The translations under genes were made by a program, and so were the position numbers. The notes beneath the pieces are model-generated. The model was not told the DNA's origin, searched no databases, and saw only the letters and a program-made list of their open reading frames with translations. Below are positions 8,794 through 18,433 of a stretch of DNA of 64,000 nt, piece after piece; the first letter of the stretch is position 1; every line of letters starts with the position of its first letter. Source of the DNA: Flavisolibacter ginsenosidimutans (GTDB lineage: Bacteria; Bacteroidota; Bacteroidia; Chitinophagales; Chitinophagaceae); the NCBI RefSeq assembly GCF_007970805.1, contig NZ_CP042433.1, positions 868,001 to 932,000 of the forward strand, given 5' to 3'.

Positions 8794-10785
8794 ATGGCAA
8801 CATCCATGGGGCCAAACAAGCCCGCGATTGCACGCACAAACGCGCAACCCATTCCAACCAATTACGGTGCGTTAACCACGCTTGTCACGGTGTTCTTTTT
8901 TTGGGGCTTTATTGCCGCCGGCAACAGCATCTTCATCCCTTTTTGCAAACACTATTTTCATCTCGACCAATTTCAAAGCCAATTGGTGGACTTTGCTTTT
9001 TACACCGCATATTATTTTGGTGCATTGGGTCTTTATTTATACGGTGCTTTCGGGGGTCTTGACCTTGTGGCAAAATGGGGCTATAAAAAAAGCATCGTGT
9101 ACGGCTTGTTGTTTTCGGCACTTGGCGCAGTGGCCATGATTGTCGCCGTTAACGCCAATGCTTTTGCCGGAATGTTGGTCGGCCTTTTCATTGTGGCACT
9201 TGGTTTTTCACTTCAACAAACTGCTGCGCAACCTTTTGCTATTTCTTTAGGAGATCCCGCAACGGGCACCGGCCGCGTAAACCTTGGCGGCGGCGTTAAT
9301 TCGTTTGGAACGATGATAGGACCTATCGTTGTTGCCTTTGCTTTGTTTGGAACAACCGCTGCCGTTTCCGATGAAAAGATTCAATCGCTTGGATTGAGCA
9401 AGGTGATCGTTCTTTATGTCTGCGTTGGTATCTTATTTATTGCAGCAGCAGCGTTATTTTATTTTTCCAAAAAAGTACCGGCGGGCATCTCTACCGAAAA
9501 GCAGGAAAAAAGCAGCAAGGCGCTCACTGCTTTGCTTGTCATGACCGGTTTATTAATTATCATGTTTGCGCCTGTGTTCAGCAGCTACAACTCAAAAGAA
9601 GCTAAACGCATAGAAACGTTGGAAAAAGAAACAGGCGACGAGAATACAAAAGCGGTTGCTTTGTTGCAAAGCACCGTTGCTCCTGCTGACAGCGTCTTTG
9701 CAAAAAGCTTTTTTGCCGATAAGTCCGATGCCGTCATTAACAAACAATTGGATTCCTTGAACCAAATCAACCCGGCAAACATTGCCGCGGTAAAAACAAT
9801 CAAAAGCGGCAACGATGCAAGAGCTGCTGAAATCGCAACGCTGAAACATCCGCTTGAACAAAAAAGAATGTATTGGCTTTTTGGTGCGCTGGCCGTGGTG
9901 GTGATTACGCTTTTGTTTTCCAACGCAAGTGCACAGCGAAATCCTGCGGGATGGGGCGCCATGCAGTATCCGCAGCTTGTTTTGGGCATGATTGGCATCC
10001 TCGTTTATGTAGGCGTTGAAGTAACGATAGTCTCCAACATCAGCGAACTGCTAAAACAACCAGCCTTTGGTTCCATCCCTTCTTCGCAGGCTGCGCCGTA
10101 CATTTCCTTGTATTGGGGAAGTTTGATGATTGGCCGTTGGGCCGGTTCGGTTTCGGTATTTAATCTAAAGCCGTCAACAAAACAATTGATGACCATTCTT
10201 GTTCCCATCATTGCTTTTGGAATCGTGGTAGCAGTAAACGCCATCTCGCAATACGACGTGCGTCCGCTTTATTTATACATCGTTTGCGTGCTGGTGCAAA
10301 TTGTCGCTTTCTACATTAGCAAAGACAAGCCCGCACGAACGCTGCTCATCTTTGCAAGCCTTGGCATGTTGGCCATGTTGATTGGCTTGTTTAGCACCGG
10401 AAACTTTGCCATCTATGCTTTCCTGAGCGGCGGCCTTTTCTGCTCTATCATGTGGCCGGCAATTTTTACACTTTCCGTTACGGGTTTGGGAAAATACACA
10501 ACGCAGGGTTCTGCTTTTTTAATCATGATGATTCTTGGAGGTGGTATCATTCCACCCATACAAGGAAAGCTTGCCGACTTTTTGCAAAGCCGCTCGACAG
10601 AAGTAGGAACCGGTATTCACCAAAGCTATTGGGTGCCTGTAGTTTGTTTTGCCTACCTTGCCTTCTTTGCCTTTGCCGTGAAAGGGATTTTGAAAAGACA
10701 GGGAATTAATTACGAAGAAATAGACGAAACAATTTCTCCGCTTTCAACCGAACCCGAAGCGGCCATTGAAATCACGAAAAATTAG
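8794..10785 (+). CDS. FHS-family sugar:H+ symporter (GluP/FucP-like MFS) with large central insertion
   Basis: A 663-residue inner-membrane carrier; usual FHS members have about 410-440. The N-half has [20 protein letters not shown], the glucose/galactose permease feature [15 protein letters not shown], and [12 protein letters not shown] with [12 protein letters not shown]. The C-half matches the family again ([42 protein letters not shown]). Between them, roughly residues 240-385, lies an insertion with two extra hydrophobic segments (about 245-263 and 359-376) flanking a charged, coil-prone segment of about 95 residues. The ROK kinase starts 9 bp downstream, so the pair likely imports and phosphorylates glucose or a similar hexose. 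Confidence 0.9.
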   Translation: MATSMGPNKPAIARTNAQPIPTNYGALTTLVTVFFFWGFIAAGNSIFIPFCKHYFHLDQFQSQLVDFAFYTAYYFGALGLYLYGAFGGLDLVAKWGYKKSIVYGLLFSALGAVAMIVAVNANAFAGMLVGLFIVALGFSLQQTAAQPFAISLGDPATGTGRVNLGGGVNSFGTMIGPIVVAFALFGTTAAVSDEKIQSLGLSKVIVLYVCVGILFIAAAALFYFSKKVPAGISTEKQEKSSKALTALLVMTGLLIIMFAPVFSSYNSKEAKRIETLEKETGDENTKAVALLQSTVAPADSVFAKSFFADKSDAVINKQLDSLNQINPANIAAVKTIKSGNDARAAEIATLKHPLEQKRMYWLFGALAVVVITLLFSNASAQRNPAGWGAMQYPQLVLGMIGILVYVGVEVTIVSNISELLKQPAFGSIPSSQAAPYISLYWGSLMIGRWAGSVSVFNLKPSTKQLMTILVPIIAFGIVVAVNAISQYDVRPLYLYIVCVLVQIVAFYISKDKPARTLLIFASLGMLAMLIGLFSTGNFAIYAFLSGGLFCSIMWPAIFTLSVTGLGKYTTQGSAFLIMMILGGGIIPPIQGKLADFLQSRSTEVGTGIHQSYWVPVVCFAYLAFFAFAVKGILKRQGINYEEIDETISPLSTEPEAAIEITKN

Positions 10786-10794
10786 CCTGAAGAA

Positions 10795-11766
10795 ATGATT
10801 GACCTCTCAAACGAGTTTGCCGTTGGCATTGACATTGGCGGCACCAACACCAAGTACGGTCTCGTAAACCACCGCGGCGAGATCATGGAAAAAGGCGAGT
10901 TGCGAACAGACGCACACCCGCAAATAGAAAGTTTTATTGACGCCTTGTACGAAGCCCTGGAACCCATCATTAAACGCCACGAAGCGGATGGAAAAGTAAA
11001 AGGCATCGGCATTGGCGCACCCAACGGAAATTTTTACACAGGCACTATTGATTACGCTCCTAACCTGCTTTGGAGAGGAATCATTCCGCTAGCCAAACTG
11101 GTCACGGAAAAATTTAATCTTCCCGCAGCGCTTACCAACGATGCAAATGCGGCCGCTGTTGGCGAAATGAATTACGGCGCAGCCCGCGGCATGAGAGATT
11201 TTATCATGATTACGCTGGGAACAGGCGTTGGCAGCGGCATTGTGGCAAACGGCCAATTGATTTATGGTCACGACGGCTTTGCCGGAGAACTGGGACACAC
11301 CATTATTCGTCCGGGCGGACGAAAACATTGGTCAACGGATTTGGACGGTTCTCTGGAAGCTTACTGCTCTGCTACGGGCATTGTGCTTACGGCAAAAGAA
11401 CTTTTAGAACAAAGTAAAGAAGACAGCACATTGCGTAAGTTAAACCCCGACGACATTACCTCGAAAGAGATTTACGAATGCGCAGTGAACGGCGATAAAA
11501 TTGCGCAGGAAGTTTACCGCTTTACGGGACAAATTCTGGGCGAAGCGCTGGCAAACTTTGTGATGTTTTCTTCTCCTGAAGCTATTGTGCTTTTTGGCGG
11601 GGTCATTAAAGCCGGCGATCTGATTATGGAGCCCACGCGTGAGCACATGGAAAAAAACCTGCTGCCCATTTTTCAGGATAAGGTAAAGCTGGTGTTCAGC
11701 GAACTGAAAGAGGCCGACGCAGCGATACTGGGCGCAAGTGCGCTTGTGTGGGACATTCGGGAATGA
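10795..11766 (+). CDS. ROK family kinase (probable glucokinase), zinc-cysteine motif missing
   Basis: A 323-residue ROK protein. The ATP phosphate loop DIGGTNTKYGLV (13-24), the catalytic Asp116 in TNDANAAAVGE, TLGTGVGSGIV and the glucose-binding EFGHT-type motif GELGHT (Glu165, His168) are present. The usual CxCGxxGCxE zinc cluster is absent: residues 174-187 read GGRKHWSTDLDGSL then E. No N-terminal DNA-binding domain, so it is an enzyme rather than a repressor. It shares an operon with the FHS symporter 9 bp upstream. The sugar is inferred to be glucose; other hexoses are possible. Confidence 0.9.
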   Translation: MIDLSNEFAVGIDIGGTNTKYGLVNHRGEIMEKGELRTDAHPQIESFIDALYEALEPIIKRHEADGKVKGIGIGAPNGNFYTGTIDYAPNLLWRGIIPLAKLVTEKFNLPAALTNDANAAAVGEMNYGAARGMRDFIMITLGTGVGSGIVANGQLIYGHDGFAGELGHTIIRPGGRKHWSTDLDGSLEAYCSATGIVLTAKELLEQSKEDSTLRKLNPDDITSKEIYECAVNGDKIAQEVYRFTGQILGEALANFVMFSSPEAIVLFGGVIKAGDLIMEPTREHMEKNLLPIFQDKVKLVFSELKEADAAILGASALVWDIRE

Positions 11767-11803
11767 GAGAAGATGAGTAATGAGTAATCAGTTATGAATG
11801 ATA

Positions 11804-11833
11804 AAAATGCGAGGTGAAGACGCCTCGCATTTT
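11804..11833. terminator. Bidirectional rho-independent terminator
   Basis: An 11 bp stem (AAAATGCGAGG / CCTCGCATTTT) with an 8-base loop, followed by TATTTTAT on the plus strand and preceded by a run of A that would read as U on the minus strand. It sits between the convergent ROK kinase and the T9SS lectin gene. Just upstream (11772-11790) is a short ATGAGTA tandem phrase. Confidence 0.85.
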
Positions 11834-11900
11834 ATTTTATTGGCGATGGCGCCTTGTTTATTTTCTTCAACAGATGAAATGGCAAATGGTCAAAGATTCT

Positions 11901-13802
11901 TTACCGAATCACCGTCACCGTGCCTTTCAAAAGCACGGGTTGCCCAAGATAATTTACGACACTGATTAGCCAGACAAACGTTCCCGATGCAACCTTTCCA
12001 TCCCATCCTTTGCCAGCATCGTTCGTACTAAAAACCACTTGTCCCCAACGGTTAAACACCGCAAACTGCTTCAACTCTTTGATGCCCACGTAAACCGGAA
12101 GCAGCACATCATTTCGGCCGTCGCCGTTGGGTGTAAAAGCAGTGGGTACGTAAACCGTTGGCCCCGTAAAAACCTTCACAACCAAGGTGCCGCTGGCGGT
12201 GCAACCTTCCGGCGTTGTTGCAATAACGGTATAAGTTTGATTGTTGTTTAAAGTAACAAAGGGATTGGCAACAGCCGGGTTTGAAAGACCCGTGACAGGC
12301 TGCCACGAAACGCTTCCATTGGTTTGAACGTTCAACTGCGAAGTAACGTTTTGTAGCACCGTTGTATCGTTTGCCACAAGAAAAGCTTTTGCAATTTTTA
12401 TCGTTTTCCCTACCGTGTCGGAAGTGCATCCGTTGTCCGCTTCAGCCCATAAACGAACGCTATAAAAACCTTGTTGATCAAAAACGGTTTGCACGTTTTG
12501 CCCCGTTAAAAATCTGCTGGTCTCAATTTGCCAATGCCATTTGCCAATCGTTGATGCATTGTCCAATTGCAGGCCGTTGAAGGAAAGCAATTCGTTTGTG
12601 CAACCGTCGTGTACATCCGCATCTATTAAAGGCGCTGGCTTGACAAAAAAATCAGTTGCAGAAACAACTGGCTGACCGCAGCCGTAATTGGAACTGGCTA
12701 CAACTTGTAGCTGATGACTGCCAGCAGATAAATTGCTTAAGGATGGAGCCGGATTTCCCGTCGTTGCAGCGCCATCAAGTTGCCAGTGATAATTGACAGT
12801 GGCTTGCGGTGTATACAACAACCTTGGCTCATAGCCGAAACACGTATCAAATACTTTTATTGGTGTAGCAGAAGGATTGGCGGCAATGATGATTGTTTTT
12901 GTCGAATCGTTTTCGCAACCGTCTTTTCCTTTGATTTTTAAGTTAACCGCGTAATTGCCGGGTGAAGTATAAAGATGCGGTGGCGGTGCTGCAAGCGTAC
13001 TCGTTGTGCCGTCACCAAAACTCCAGTTATAACTAACGATTGGCGCAAATGAAACAGAAGCGTCGGTGAAAACGACCGGGATGCCTTCGCAACCGGTATT
13101 GTTTGGAAAATTGGTAGCGAAGAGCGGGTCGAGCGCCGTACAAAATTGTTGAAGGTTGACAGCGCCGCCCGTTGCGCCAGAGAAACCCCAATAAACATTT
13201 GGATCATTATTGAAGATGGCCGTTACTAAATCAATCTGTTTTTGCAAACGCAGCATGCCATCGAAATAGGTGCGCAGCCATTTTGTATTTGCGTCCCAGC
13301 TAATGCGCAAGGTGTGCCACTGGCAATCTTCTACGTTGTCGCTTGTTGACCATATTGGAACGGGGCCAGCAAGATCGTTTCCGTGTGCAACGATGCCGTT
13401 TGCTTGTATGCTGATGTGATCGAAGGCAGGATCGTTGAGATTAGGGTTTTGCCAGGTGTCAAGCGTAATGCCTATGGAAGGCGATACGCCGGCAAAGCCC
13501 ATGCCTTCGCCAGAAGAACCGACGCTTGTGCTGATGGGTTGCAGCATAAACACAATGCCGTCGGCGCCGTTTGTGTCGTTGCAGCCCAGGAAAACTTTGA
13601 ACCAAAAATCAAAGGAATTGTTCAGGCTTATTTTATTGCCGTTCCAAACGCTTCCGCTTTGAAAGGTGGTAGCTTGTGTTAACGTGTAACAGTTGCAGGA
13701 ATTTTTTTGTGCCGAACCGTTCAGAATGTATTGCGAAAAAAGCGTTTGCCTGCAGCAAAGGAAAAAGAGGAATAGCGGAAATTGTTTAACAAAACGCTTC
13801 AC
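11901..13802 (-). CDS. Secreted lectin-like/PKD protein with T9SS type B (gliding motility-associated) C-terminal domain
   Basis: A 633-residue protein. After a signal peptide (cleavage near LFSQ) residues 25-225 look like an L-type (legume) lectin-like domain: ADGIVFMLQP, GITLDTWQN, CQWHTLRISWD, YFDGMLRLQ and WGFSGATGG. A PKD domain follows (YNWSFGDGTTST), then two or three PKD/Ig-like segments. The C-terminus (about 545-633) is a CHU_C domain with VPTAFTPNGDGRND and FAVFNRWGQVVF, the type B sorting signal of type IX secretion. It should be exported and attached to the cell surface, possibly binding polysaccharide. Start is GTG at 13802; lipA ends only 22 bp upstream. Confidence 0.9.
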   Translation of the reverse strand: MKRFVKQFPLFLFFLCCRQTLFSQYILNGSAQKNSCNCYTLTQATTFQSGSVWNGNKISLNNSFDFWFKVFLGCNDTNGADGIVFMLQPISTSVGSSGEGMGFAGVSPSIGITLDTWQNPNLNDPAFDHISIQANGIVAHGNDLAGPVPIWSTSDNVEDCQWHTLRISWDANTKWLRTYFDGMLRLQKQIDLVTAIFNNDPNVYWGFSGATGGAVNLQQFCTALDPLFATNFPNNTGCEGIPVVFTDASVSFAPIVSYNWSFGDGTTSTLAAPPPHLYTSPGNYAVNLKIKGKDGCENDSTKTIIIAANPSATPIKVFDTCFGYEPRLLYTPQATVNYHWQLDGAATTGNPAPSLSNLSAGSHQLQVVASSNYGCGQPVVSATDFFVKPAPLIDADVHDGCTNELLSFNGLQLDNASTIGKWHWQIETSRFLTGQNVQTVFDQQGFYSVRLWAEADNGCTSDTVGKTIKIAKAFLVANDTTVLQNVTSQLNVQTNGSVSWQPVTGLSNPAVANPFVTLNNNQTYTVIATTPEGCTASGTLVVKVFTGPTVYVPTAFTPNGDGRNDVLLPVYVGIKELKQFAVFNRWGQVVFSTNDAGKGWDGKVASGTFVWLISVVNYLGQPVLLKGTVTVIR

Positions 13803-13824
13803 TCCCTAAAAATAAGCAATGGCC

Positions 13825-14751
13825 TTAACTGTTTTGAAGCGCTTTTGCTTTTTCCCACTCGCTTCTGCCGTAGCCCGCTACCACGTGGCGTTCGCTGTGG
13901 TATGACGAGCGAACAAGGGGGCCGCTTTCTACGTAATCCAATCCCAATTCGTAACCGATTTCTTTGTATTCCGCAAATTCGGTTGGATGAACAAAGCGTT
14001 GCACTGGCAAATGTTTTTTTGTGGGTTGCAGGTATTGGCCAATGGTCACCACATCGCATCCGGCGGCAGCCAAATCTTTCAGGGTTTGCACCACTTCTTC
14101 TTTGACTTCGCCGAGGCCGAGCATGATGCCGCTTTTTGTGCGCATGCCGCCTTTCTTAAGCGCAGTAATGACCTCCATGCTGCGCCAGTATTTGGCTTGA
14201 ATGCGCACTTGTTTTGTTAAGCGTTCAACGGTTTCAATATTGTGTGAAACCACTTCCGGCGCGGCTTCTATGATGCGTTGAATATTTTCTTTCTCCCCTT
14301 TGAAATCGGGAATCAACGTTTCGAGTGTTGTCTCCGGGTTCAATGCTTTTACGGCTTTGATTGTATTGTACCAGATAATGGAACCGCCGTCTTTCAGTTC
14401 GTCGCGGTCAACCGACGTTAACACAGCGTGTTTTACCTGCATTAAATGAATGGCTTCGGCAACGCGTTGCGGCTCGTCCCAATCCACGGGATCGGGGCGG
14501 CCTGTAGCCACGGCGCAAAAGCCGCAACTGCGGGTGCAAACGTTTCCAAGAATCATAAAGGTGGCGGTGCCTTCGCCCCAGCACTCGCCCATGTTGGGGC
14601 AATTGCCGCTTTCGCAAATGGTGTGCAATTTGTGCGTGTCCACCAAGCCGCGAACGTGCTTGTAGCTTTCACCGATGGGCAATTTCACGCGAAGCCAGTC
14701 GGGCTTTGTTCTTTTCGTTCCTTCTGCAGATGCTATTGGGAGTTCAATCAT
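13825..14751 (-). CDS. lipA: Lipoyl synthase
   Basis: A 308-residue radical SAM enzyme that inserts two sulfurs into octanoylated lipoyl domains of 2-oxoacid dehydrogenases and GcvH. The auxiliary [4Fe-4S] cluster cysteines are Cys46, Cys51 and Cys57 ([12 protein letters not shown]) and the radical SAM cluster is Cys72, Cys76, Cys79 (CTRSCGFC). [13 protein letters not shown] and the C-terminal RSSYHSERH are also present. Length is normal. Start is ATG at 14751. lipB is not in view. A solo end of the dispersed repeat lies just upstream at 14793-14832. Confidence 0.97.
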   Translation of the reverse strand: MIELPIASAEGTKRTKPDWLRVKLPIGESYKHVRGLVDTHKLHTICESGNCPNMGECWGEGTATFMILGNVCTRSCGFCAVATGRPDPVDWDEPQRVAEAIHLMQVKHAVLTSVDRDELKDGGSIIWYNTIKAVKALNPETTLETLIPDFKGEKENIQRIIEAAPEVVSHNIETVERLTKQVRIQAKYWRSMEVITALKKGGMRTKSGIMLGLGEVKEEVVQTLKDLAAAGCDVVTIGQYLQPTKKHLPVQRFVHPTEFAEYKEIGYELGLDYVESGPLVRSSYHSERHVVAGYGRSEWEKAKALQNS

Positions 14752-14792
14752 TGATTCAAATTTTCACTTCTGTATTGCTCAGTAAACTTACC

Positions 14793-14832
14793 GAACGTAC
14801 AAGCGTGCGGCGCAACAGACGCTTAATAGTAA
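14793..14832 (-). repeat. Dispersed intergenic repeat, solo end (copy C)
   Basis: Plus-strand bases carry GAACGTACAAGCGTGCGGCG then CAACAGACGCTTAAT, matching the 3' end of copy B (GCGTACAAGAGTGCGACGCA, CAGAAGCTCAAT). The other end of the element is absent. A 7 bp palindrome TTGCAGG/CCTGCAA follows at 14838-14860 without a U-run. Confidence 0.65.
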
Positions 14833-14937
14833 TCGTGTTGCAGGGTTCATAATCCTGCAAATTTAATCACGGAAAGCCAACTATTTTGTAGCGGCAAAAT
14901 CGCGACAGTTCTTTTTAAATTCTTGTCATCCGCGGTT

Positions 14938-15735
14938 CTATTTTCGGTGGCCGAATACGTAGGCAATGTGCCCTTGGAAAAAGAGTTGCTTTGGTTCGCT
15001 GTAAACCATTTGCGGAATTTTGGAGAAGTAATAATCGAGGCTTACGCCGATTTCAAGAGCGTTGATGGATTCGTTGAACCGGCCAAAATCGAAGCGGAGC
15101 GCCGTTTTCAGGTAAACACCCGGCCGGATTTTTAATTCGCTCCAGCCTTTGGTAAAGCCGGAGCCGCCGGCAATTTCAGAAGGTGTAAGAAACGCAACGC
15201 TGTCGGGTGAATCATATTTGATGTCGAGACCTGTTGAACGGCTTTTTACATAGTAGGGTTTCAGCAGTCCTACAGAAAGCCCGCCCTGTGCAATGCCCAG
15301 CACGGCCACGCCGTTTTTGTTTCCCTTTTGGCCCAACACGTACTGCTGTCCGAAGCCTAGTTTGGCCTGGTAAAAATTGTTGATTTTGCCGTACACGAAA
15401 GAGTTGGAAAAAAAGCCATCACCCGCAGACTTTTCTTCCTTGTTGTGTTTGATTTCGGTGATTTCGAACACGTACAAATTGGTGAACCGTGGCGATCTTG
15501 CACGGCCAATTTCAACAAAAGCGCCGTAGCCGTTGGTACGCAATTGAATGCCGCCGGCCGTTTGTTTTGAAAAAATAAGTACGCCTTCTTCTTCTTGCTT
15601 GGCCAATGCGGCGTTGCGTCGTTTTTGTTCCTGCTTTTTATCTTTTTTTATCACCTTTTTTGCGGCGGTAGAATCTTGTGCGAAGGAGTGAAATCCAAGG
15701 AAAGCTGCCAGTGTAAACAGAATAAAATTTTTCAC
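14938..15735 (-). CDS. Hypothetical exported protein, probable outer-membrane barrel
   Basis: A 265-residue protein I do not recognise. It has a signal peptide (MKNFILFTLAAFLGFHSFAQ) and then a strongly basic stretch (KKVIKKDKKQEQKRRN, about 26-41). The rest has repeated amphipathic strands rich in Gly and aromatics (GIQLRTNGYGAFVEIG, YQAKLGFGQQYVLG, EIGVSLDYYFSK) and ends in HIAYVFGHRK, like a small barrel of about 8-10 strands. Start is GTG at 15735; it is divergent from the OsmC gene with only 44 bp between starts. Function unknown. Confidence 0.75.
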   Translation of the reverse strand: MKNFILFTLAAFLGFHSFAQDSTAAKKVIKKDKKQEQKRRNAALAKQEEEGVLIFSKQTAGGIQLRTNGYGAFVEIGRARSPRFTNLYVFEITEIKHNKEEKSAGDGFFSNSFVYGKINNFYQAKLGFGQQYVLGQKGNKNGVAVLGIAQGGLSVGLLKPYYVKSRSTGLDIKYDSPDSVAFLTPSEIAGGSGFTKGWSELKIRPGVYLKTALRFDFGRFNESINALEIGVSLDYYFSKIPQMVYSEPKQLFFQGHIAYVFGHRK

Positions 15736-15779
15736 GCGATAGAGATATATTGTTCAAACGTAAATTTAGGCAAAAAAGT

Positions 15780-16193
15780 ATGACGTCAACGGTAGTTTAT
15801 GATGGTGACTTGCGGACAACCTGCACGCATTTGCGCTCTGGAAATGCTTTTGAAACCGATGCACCTATTGACAACAACGGGAAAGGCGAACGCTTTTCTC
15901 CCACTGATCTGATGGCAACTTCACTTGCCACTTGCATGATTACTGTGATGGGCATTAAGGCCCGCACGATGGGCTTTGATTTGAACGGTGTAAAAATTGA
16001 AGTAGAAAAAATTATGAAGGCTGATCCTCGTCGCGTGGGCGGCATCAATCTTTTCTTTCACATTCCTGACAACTTGAAAGACCTCGATGACAAATCAAAA
16101 CAAATCTTAAAACACACCGGCAACACTTGTCCTGTACAGCAGAGCATTCACCCCGATATTGATGTGAAGGTGGATTGGGGAGAGTGGAGTTGA
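15780..16193 (+). CDS. OsmC family protein
   Basis: A 137-residue OsmC/Ohr-fold protein. It has FSPTDLMATSLATCMITVM with one conserved Cys and, toward the C-terminus, HTGNTCPVQQSIHPDIDV with the second Cys, the pair used in thiol-dependent peroxide reduction in this family. I chose ATG at 15780 (MTSTVVYDGDLRTT), because the upstream TTG would add a basic tail unlike the family. It is a likely cytoplasmic organic peroxide detoxification protein; it cannot be placed more finely as Ohr, OsmC or YhfA type. Confidence 0.9.
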   Translation: MTSTVVYDGDLRTTCTHLRSGNAFETDAPIDNNGKGERFSPTDLMATSLATCMITVMGIKARTMGFDLNGVKIEVEKIMKADPRRVGGINLFFHIPDNLKDLDDKSKQILKHTGNTCPVQQSIHPDIDVKVDWGEWS

Positions 16194-16307
16194 GTTTGGC
16201 GTTTGGGGTTTTGGAATTCGGAGTTGTCGTGACGCTGATCGTCATATCCAATCAACTTTGCAGCATACTTGGTAACGTATTCACTTATTAACCTATTAAC
16301 GGCAAGA

Positions 16308-17393
16308 TTGTCTCTCCGATTAAACTCAATATCACTTTTTCAATTTAAAAACTACGAACACCAAACCTTTCAGTTTACGGAACGGGTGGTAGGCATTTGT
16401 GGACGGAACGGCGTGGGAAAAACAAACCTGCTGGATGCGATTCATTATCTCTGTTTCACCAAAAGTTATTTCAGCCGCACCGATGCAGTGAACGTACACC
16501 AGGGCAGCCAAGGCTTTCGTCTCGAAGGTCATTTTTTGCTGCATGGCAGAGAAGAGAAAGCCGTTTGCATTTTGCGGGAAACAGGCCGCAAGGAATTTTT
16601 GTTGAACGACGAAGCCTACACCAAATTTTCCAAACACATTGGCCGCTATCCCTGCGTGGTGATTGCACCCGACGACGTAGAACTCATCATCGGTGGAAGC
16701 GAAGAGCGGCGCAAATTTGTGGACACACTGCTGGCACAATTGGATCCTGTTTATTTGCAGGCACTGATTAATTACACCCGCATTTTGCAGCAGCGCAATT
16801 CTTTTCTTCGTTCCTTAAGCGATGGTTTTGCGCGGGACTTTTCGGTGCTTGACGTTTTGGACGAACAGTTGTGGAAAGAAGGAAGTATTGTGTTTGAAAA
16901 ACGGGACGCTTTTTTAAAAGGCTTCCTGCCCATTGCGCAAACGAAATACGAAGAAATCAGCCAGCAGGAAGAAGCGGTCAACCTCGTTTATGATTCCGAA
17001 TTGCATACGGTAACGATGCAGGAATTGCTAAAACTAACACGGCAAAAAGACCTGGTGTTGCAGCGTACCAGTGGTGGCGTGCATCGCGATGACCTCCTGT
17101 TTCAGCTATGCGGACAAACCTTTAAAAGCATTGCTTCGCAGGGCCAGCGCAAAAGCCTTTTGTTTGCGCTGAAGCTGGCTGAAATGGAGATACTGAAAAA
17201 AGAAAAAGGCTTCTCTCCTCTTTTGCTTTTGGACGACGTGTTTGAAAAGCTCGACGAAGACCGCATTACTAATTTGCTCGCACAGGTTTGCAGCGATGAA
17301 GACTTGCAAATTTTTATTACAGATACCAATTGCGGCCGTTTGTCCCAAATGCTGGAGAAAATTAGCCAGCCCTTGCAGTTGATAAAACTTTGA
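16308..17393 (+). CDS. recF: DNA replication and repair protein RecF
   Basis: A 361-residue SMC-like ATPase that loads RecA at gaps with RecO and RecR. It has the N-terminal ISLFQFKNYE, Walker A GRNGVGKT (32-39), the signature SQGQRKSLLFALKLAE and Walker B LLLLDDVFEKLDED. There is no in-frame ATG near the N-terminus; I chose TTG at 16308 because the preceding codons (from a TTG at 16269) are made from an intergenic phrase repeat (CTTATTAAC-CTATTAAC) and family members begin right before LxLxxFxNY. recF stands alone here, away from dnaA/dnaN/gyrB, as is common in Bacteroidota. Confidence 0.93.
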   Translation: MSLRLNSISLFQFKNYEHQTFQFTERVVGICGRNGVGKTNLLDAIHYLCFTKSYFSRTDAVNVHQGSQGFRLEGHFLLHGREEKAVCILRETGRKEFLLNDEAYTKFSKHIGRYPCVVIAPDDVELIIGGSEERRKFVDTLLAQLDPVYLQALINYTRILQQRNSFLRSLSDGFARDFSVLDVLDEQLWKEGSIVFEKRDAFLKGFLPIAQTKYEEISQQEEAVNLVYDSELHTVTMQELLKLTRQKDLVLQRTSGGVHRDDLLFQLCGQTFKSIASQGQRKSLLFALKLAEMEILKKEKGFSPLLLLDDVFEKLDEDRITNLLAQVCSDEDLQIFITDTNCGRLSQMLEKISQPLQLIKL

Positions 17394-17459
17394 GGCCGTT
17401 TTAATTCAAAGCAAATCCTTGGTCCTTGCTTATTGCTGCTTGCTCATTGCCAATCGGCT

Positions 17460-18281
17460 TTACAACCGCGAATAGCTTGTCGGCCGCAAAAAAATACTGG
17501 TGTTTTTAGAAACATTGTGCTGGTATTCCGGTGCTGATGACATTGCTTTCCAGGTTGGATCGCTGCCAAATGTTTTCCAGTGTTCGTCGCGGGCAGCTTT
17601 GCTATCGAAAGAAGTTATGTACATGAGGTTGGGCATCTGGCTGCCCGCAATTACCTGTCCGTAAAAAACCGCGTTGAAACCCAACCGCTGAAACAAGTCT
17701 ATCTCGCCGGAATTAAACATCTTCACCTTGTTTCGATGCAAAGCTTCAGTGGCCGATTCGTAACTTCTCAATTCATAAACCCGCTCATTCAAATTGCCTT
17801 TTGTTCCCGACGGCTTCACCCGCGGCGCACCTTCAAAAGCCTGAAGCAAAATGGTTTCGAAACGGGAATACGGCGGTGCGTTGTACAGTGCATTTGTATA
17901 AGCACGAGCCGTAACTGAATCAGTCAATGATTGGTCAACAGTACCGTTCAATTTTTCCAATTGCGCCAGTGACGACAAGGAGATTATGACGTAAAAACGT
18001 TTTTCTTTCGCAGTGTCGCTGTCAATGGCTTTGAAGGCACCGATTTTTGTAAAGCCGGCTTTTTCCAACGCCGGAAACAACGATGACTGCACGTAACGGT
18101 CAACGGTAGCTAATTGCTCTGAGTCCGTTGTGTGGTAAACTCTGATCTCGATATACTCCCGCGAAGTTTTGGAGTCTGTCTTTTGAGCAAATACAAAACT
18201 GCCCTGTAAAAGCAGCAGGAAAATCAGGAAAAGCACAAGACGAAAAAAAGTGTTTCGGAATGTCAAGAAGAAAATTTTCAT
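17460..18281 (-). CDS. NIPSNAP family protein with signal peptide
   Basis: A 273-residue protein with two ferredoxin-like NIPSNAP repeats. The second half is clear: VYELRSYES followed by FNSGEIDLFQRLGFNAVFYGQVIAG, PNLMYITSFDS and FGSDPTWKAMS. The first half (YIEIRVYHTT...FPALEKAGFTKIGAFK) is a weaker copy. Unusually for a family often cytosolic, it begins with a hydrophobic export signal (VLFLIFLLLLQGSFVFAQ). Function of bacterial NIPSNAP proteins is unknown. Convergent with recF across 66 bp. Confidence 0.88.
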   Translation of the reverse strand: MKIFFLTFRNTFFRLVLFLIFLLLLQGSFVFAQKTDSKTSREYIEIRVYHTTDSEQLATVDRYVQSSLFPALEKAGFTKIGAFKAIDSDTAKEKRFYVIISLSSLAQLEKLNGTVDQSLTDSVTARAYTNALYNAPPYSRFETILLQAFEGAPRVKPSGTKGNLNERVYELRSYESATEALHRNKVKMFNSGEIDLFQRLGFNAVFYGQVIAGSQMPNLMYITSFDSKAARDEHWKTFGSDPTWKAMSSAPEYQHNVSKNTSIFLRPTSYSRL

Positions 18282-18433
18282 AAACCGATGTTGTCTTTTG
18301 AAATAAATATAGCCGAAGCAAGCGAAAAGACCTGCTCAATTGAATAAATGTTTTTCGCGAAGCCCGGCAAATCTATTAAACAGGCTCACAGCTTCGGAAT
18401 AAATTTCAGGATTGCCATAACTACCTTCATTCA

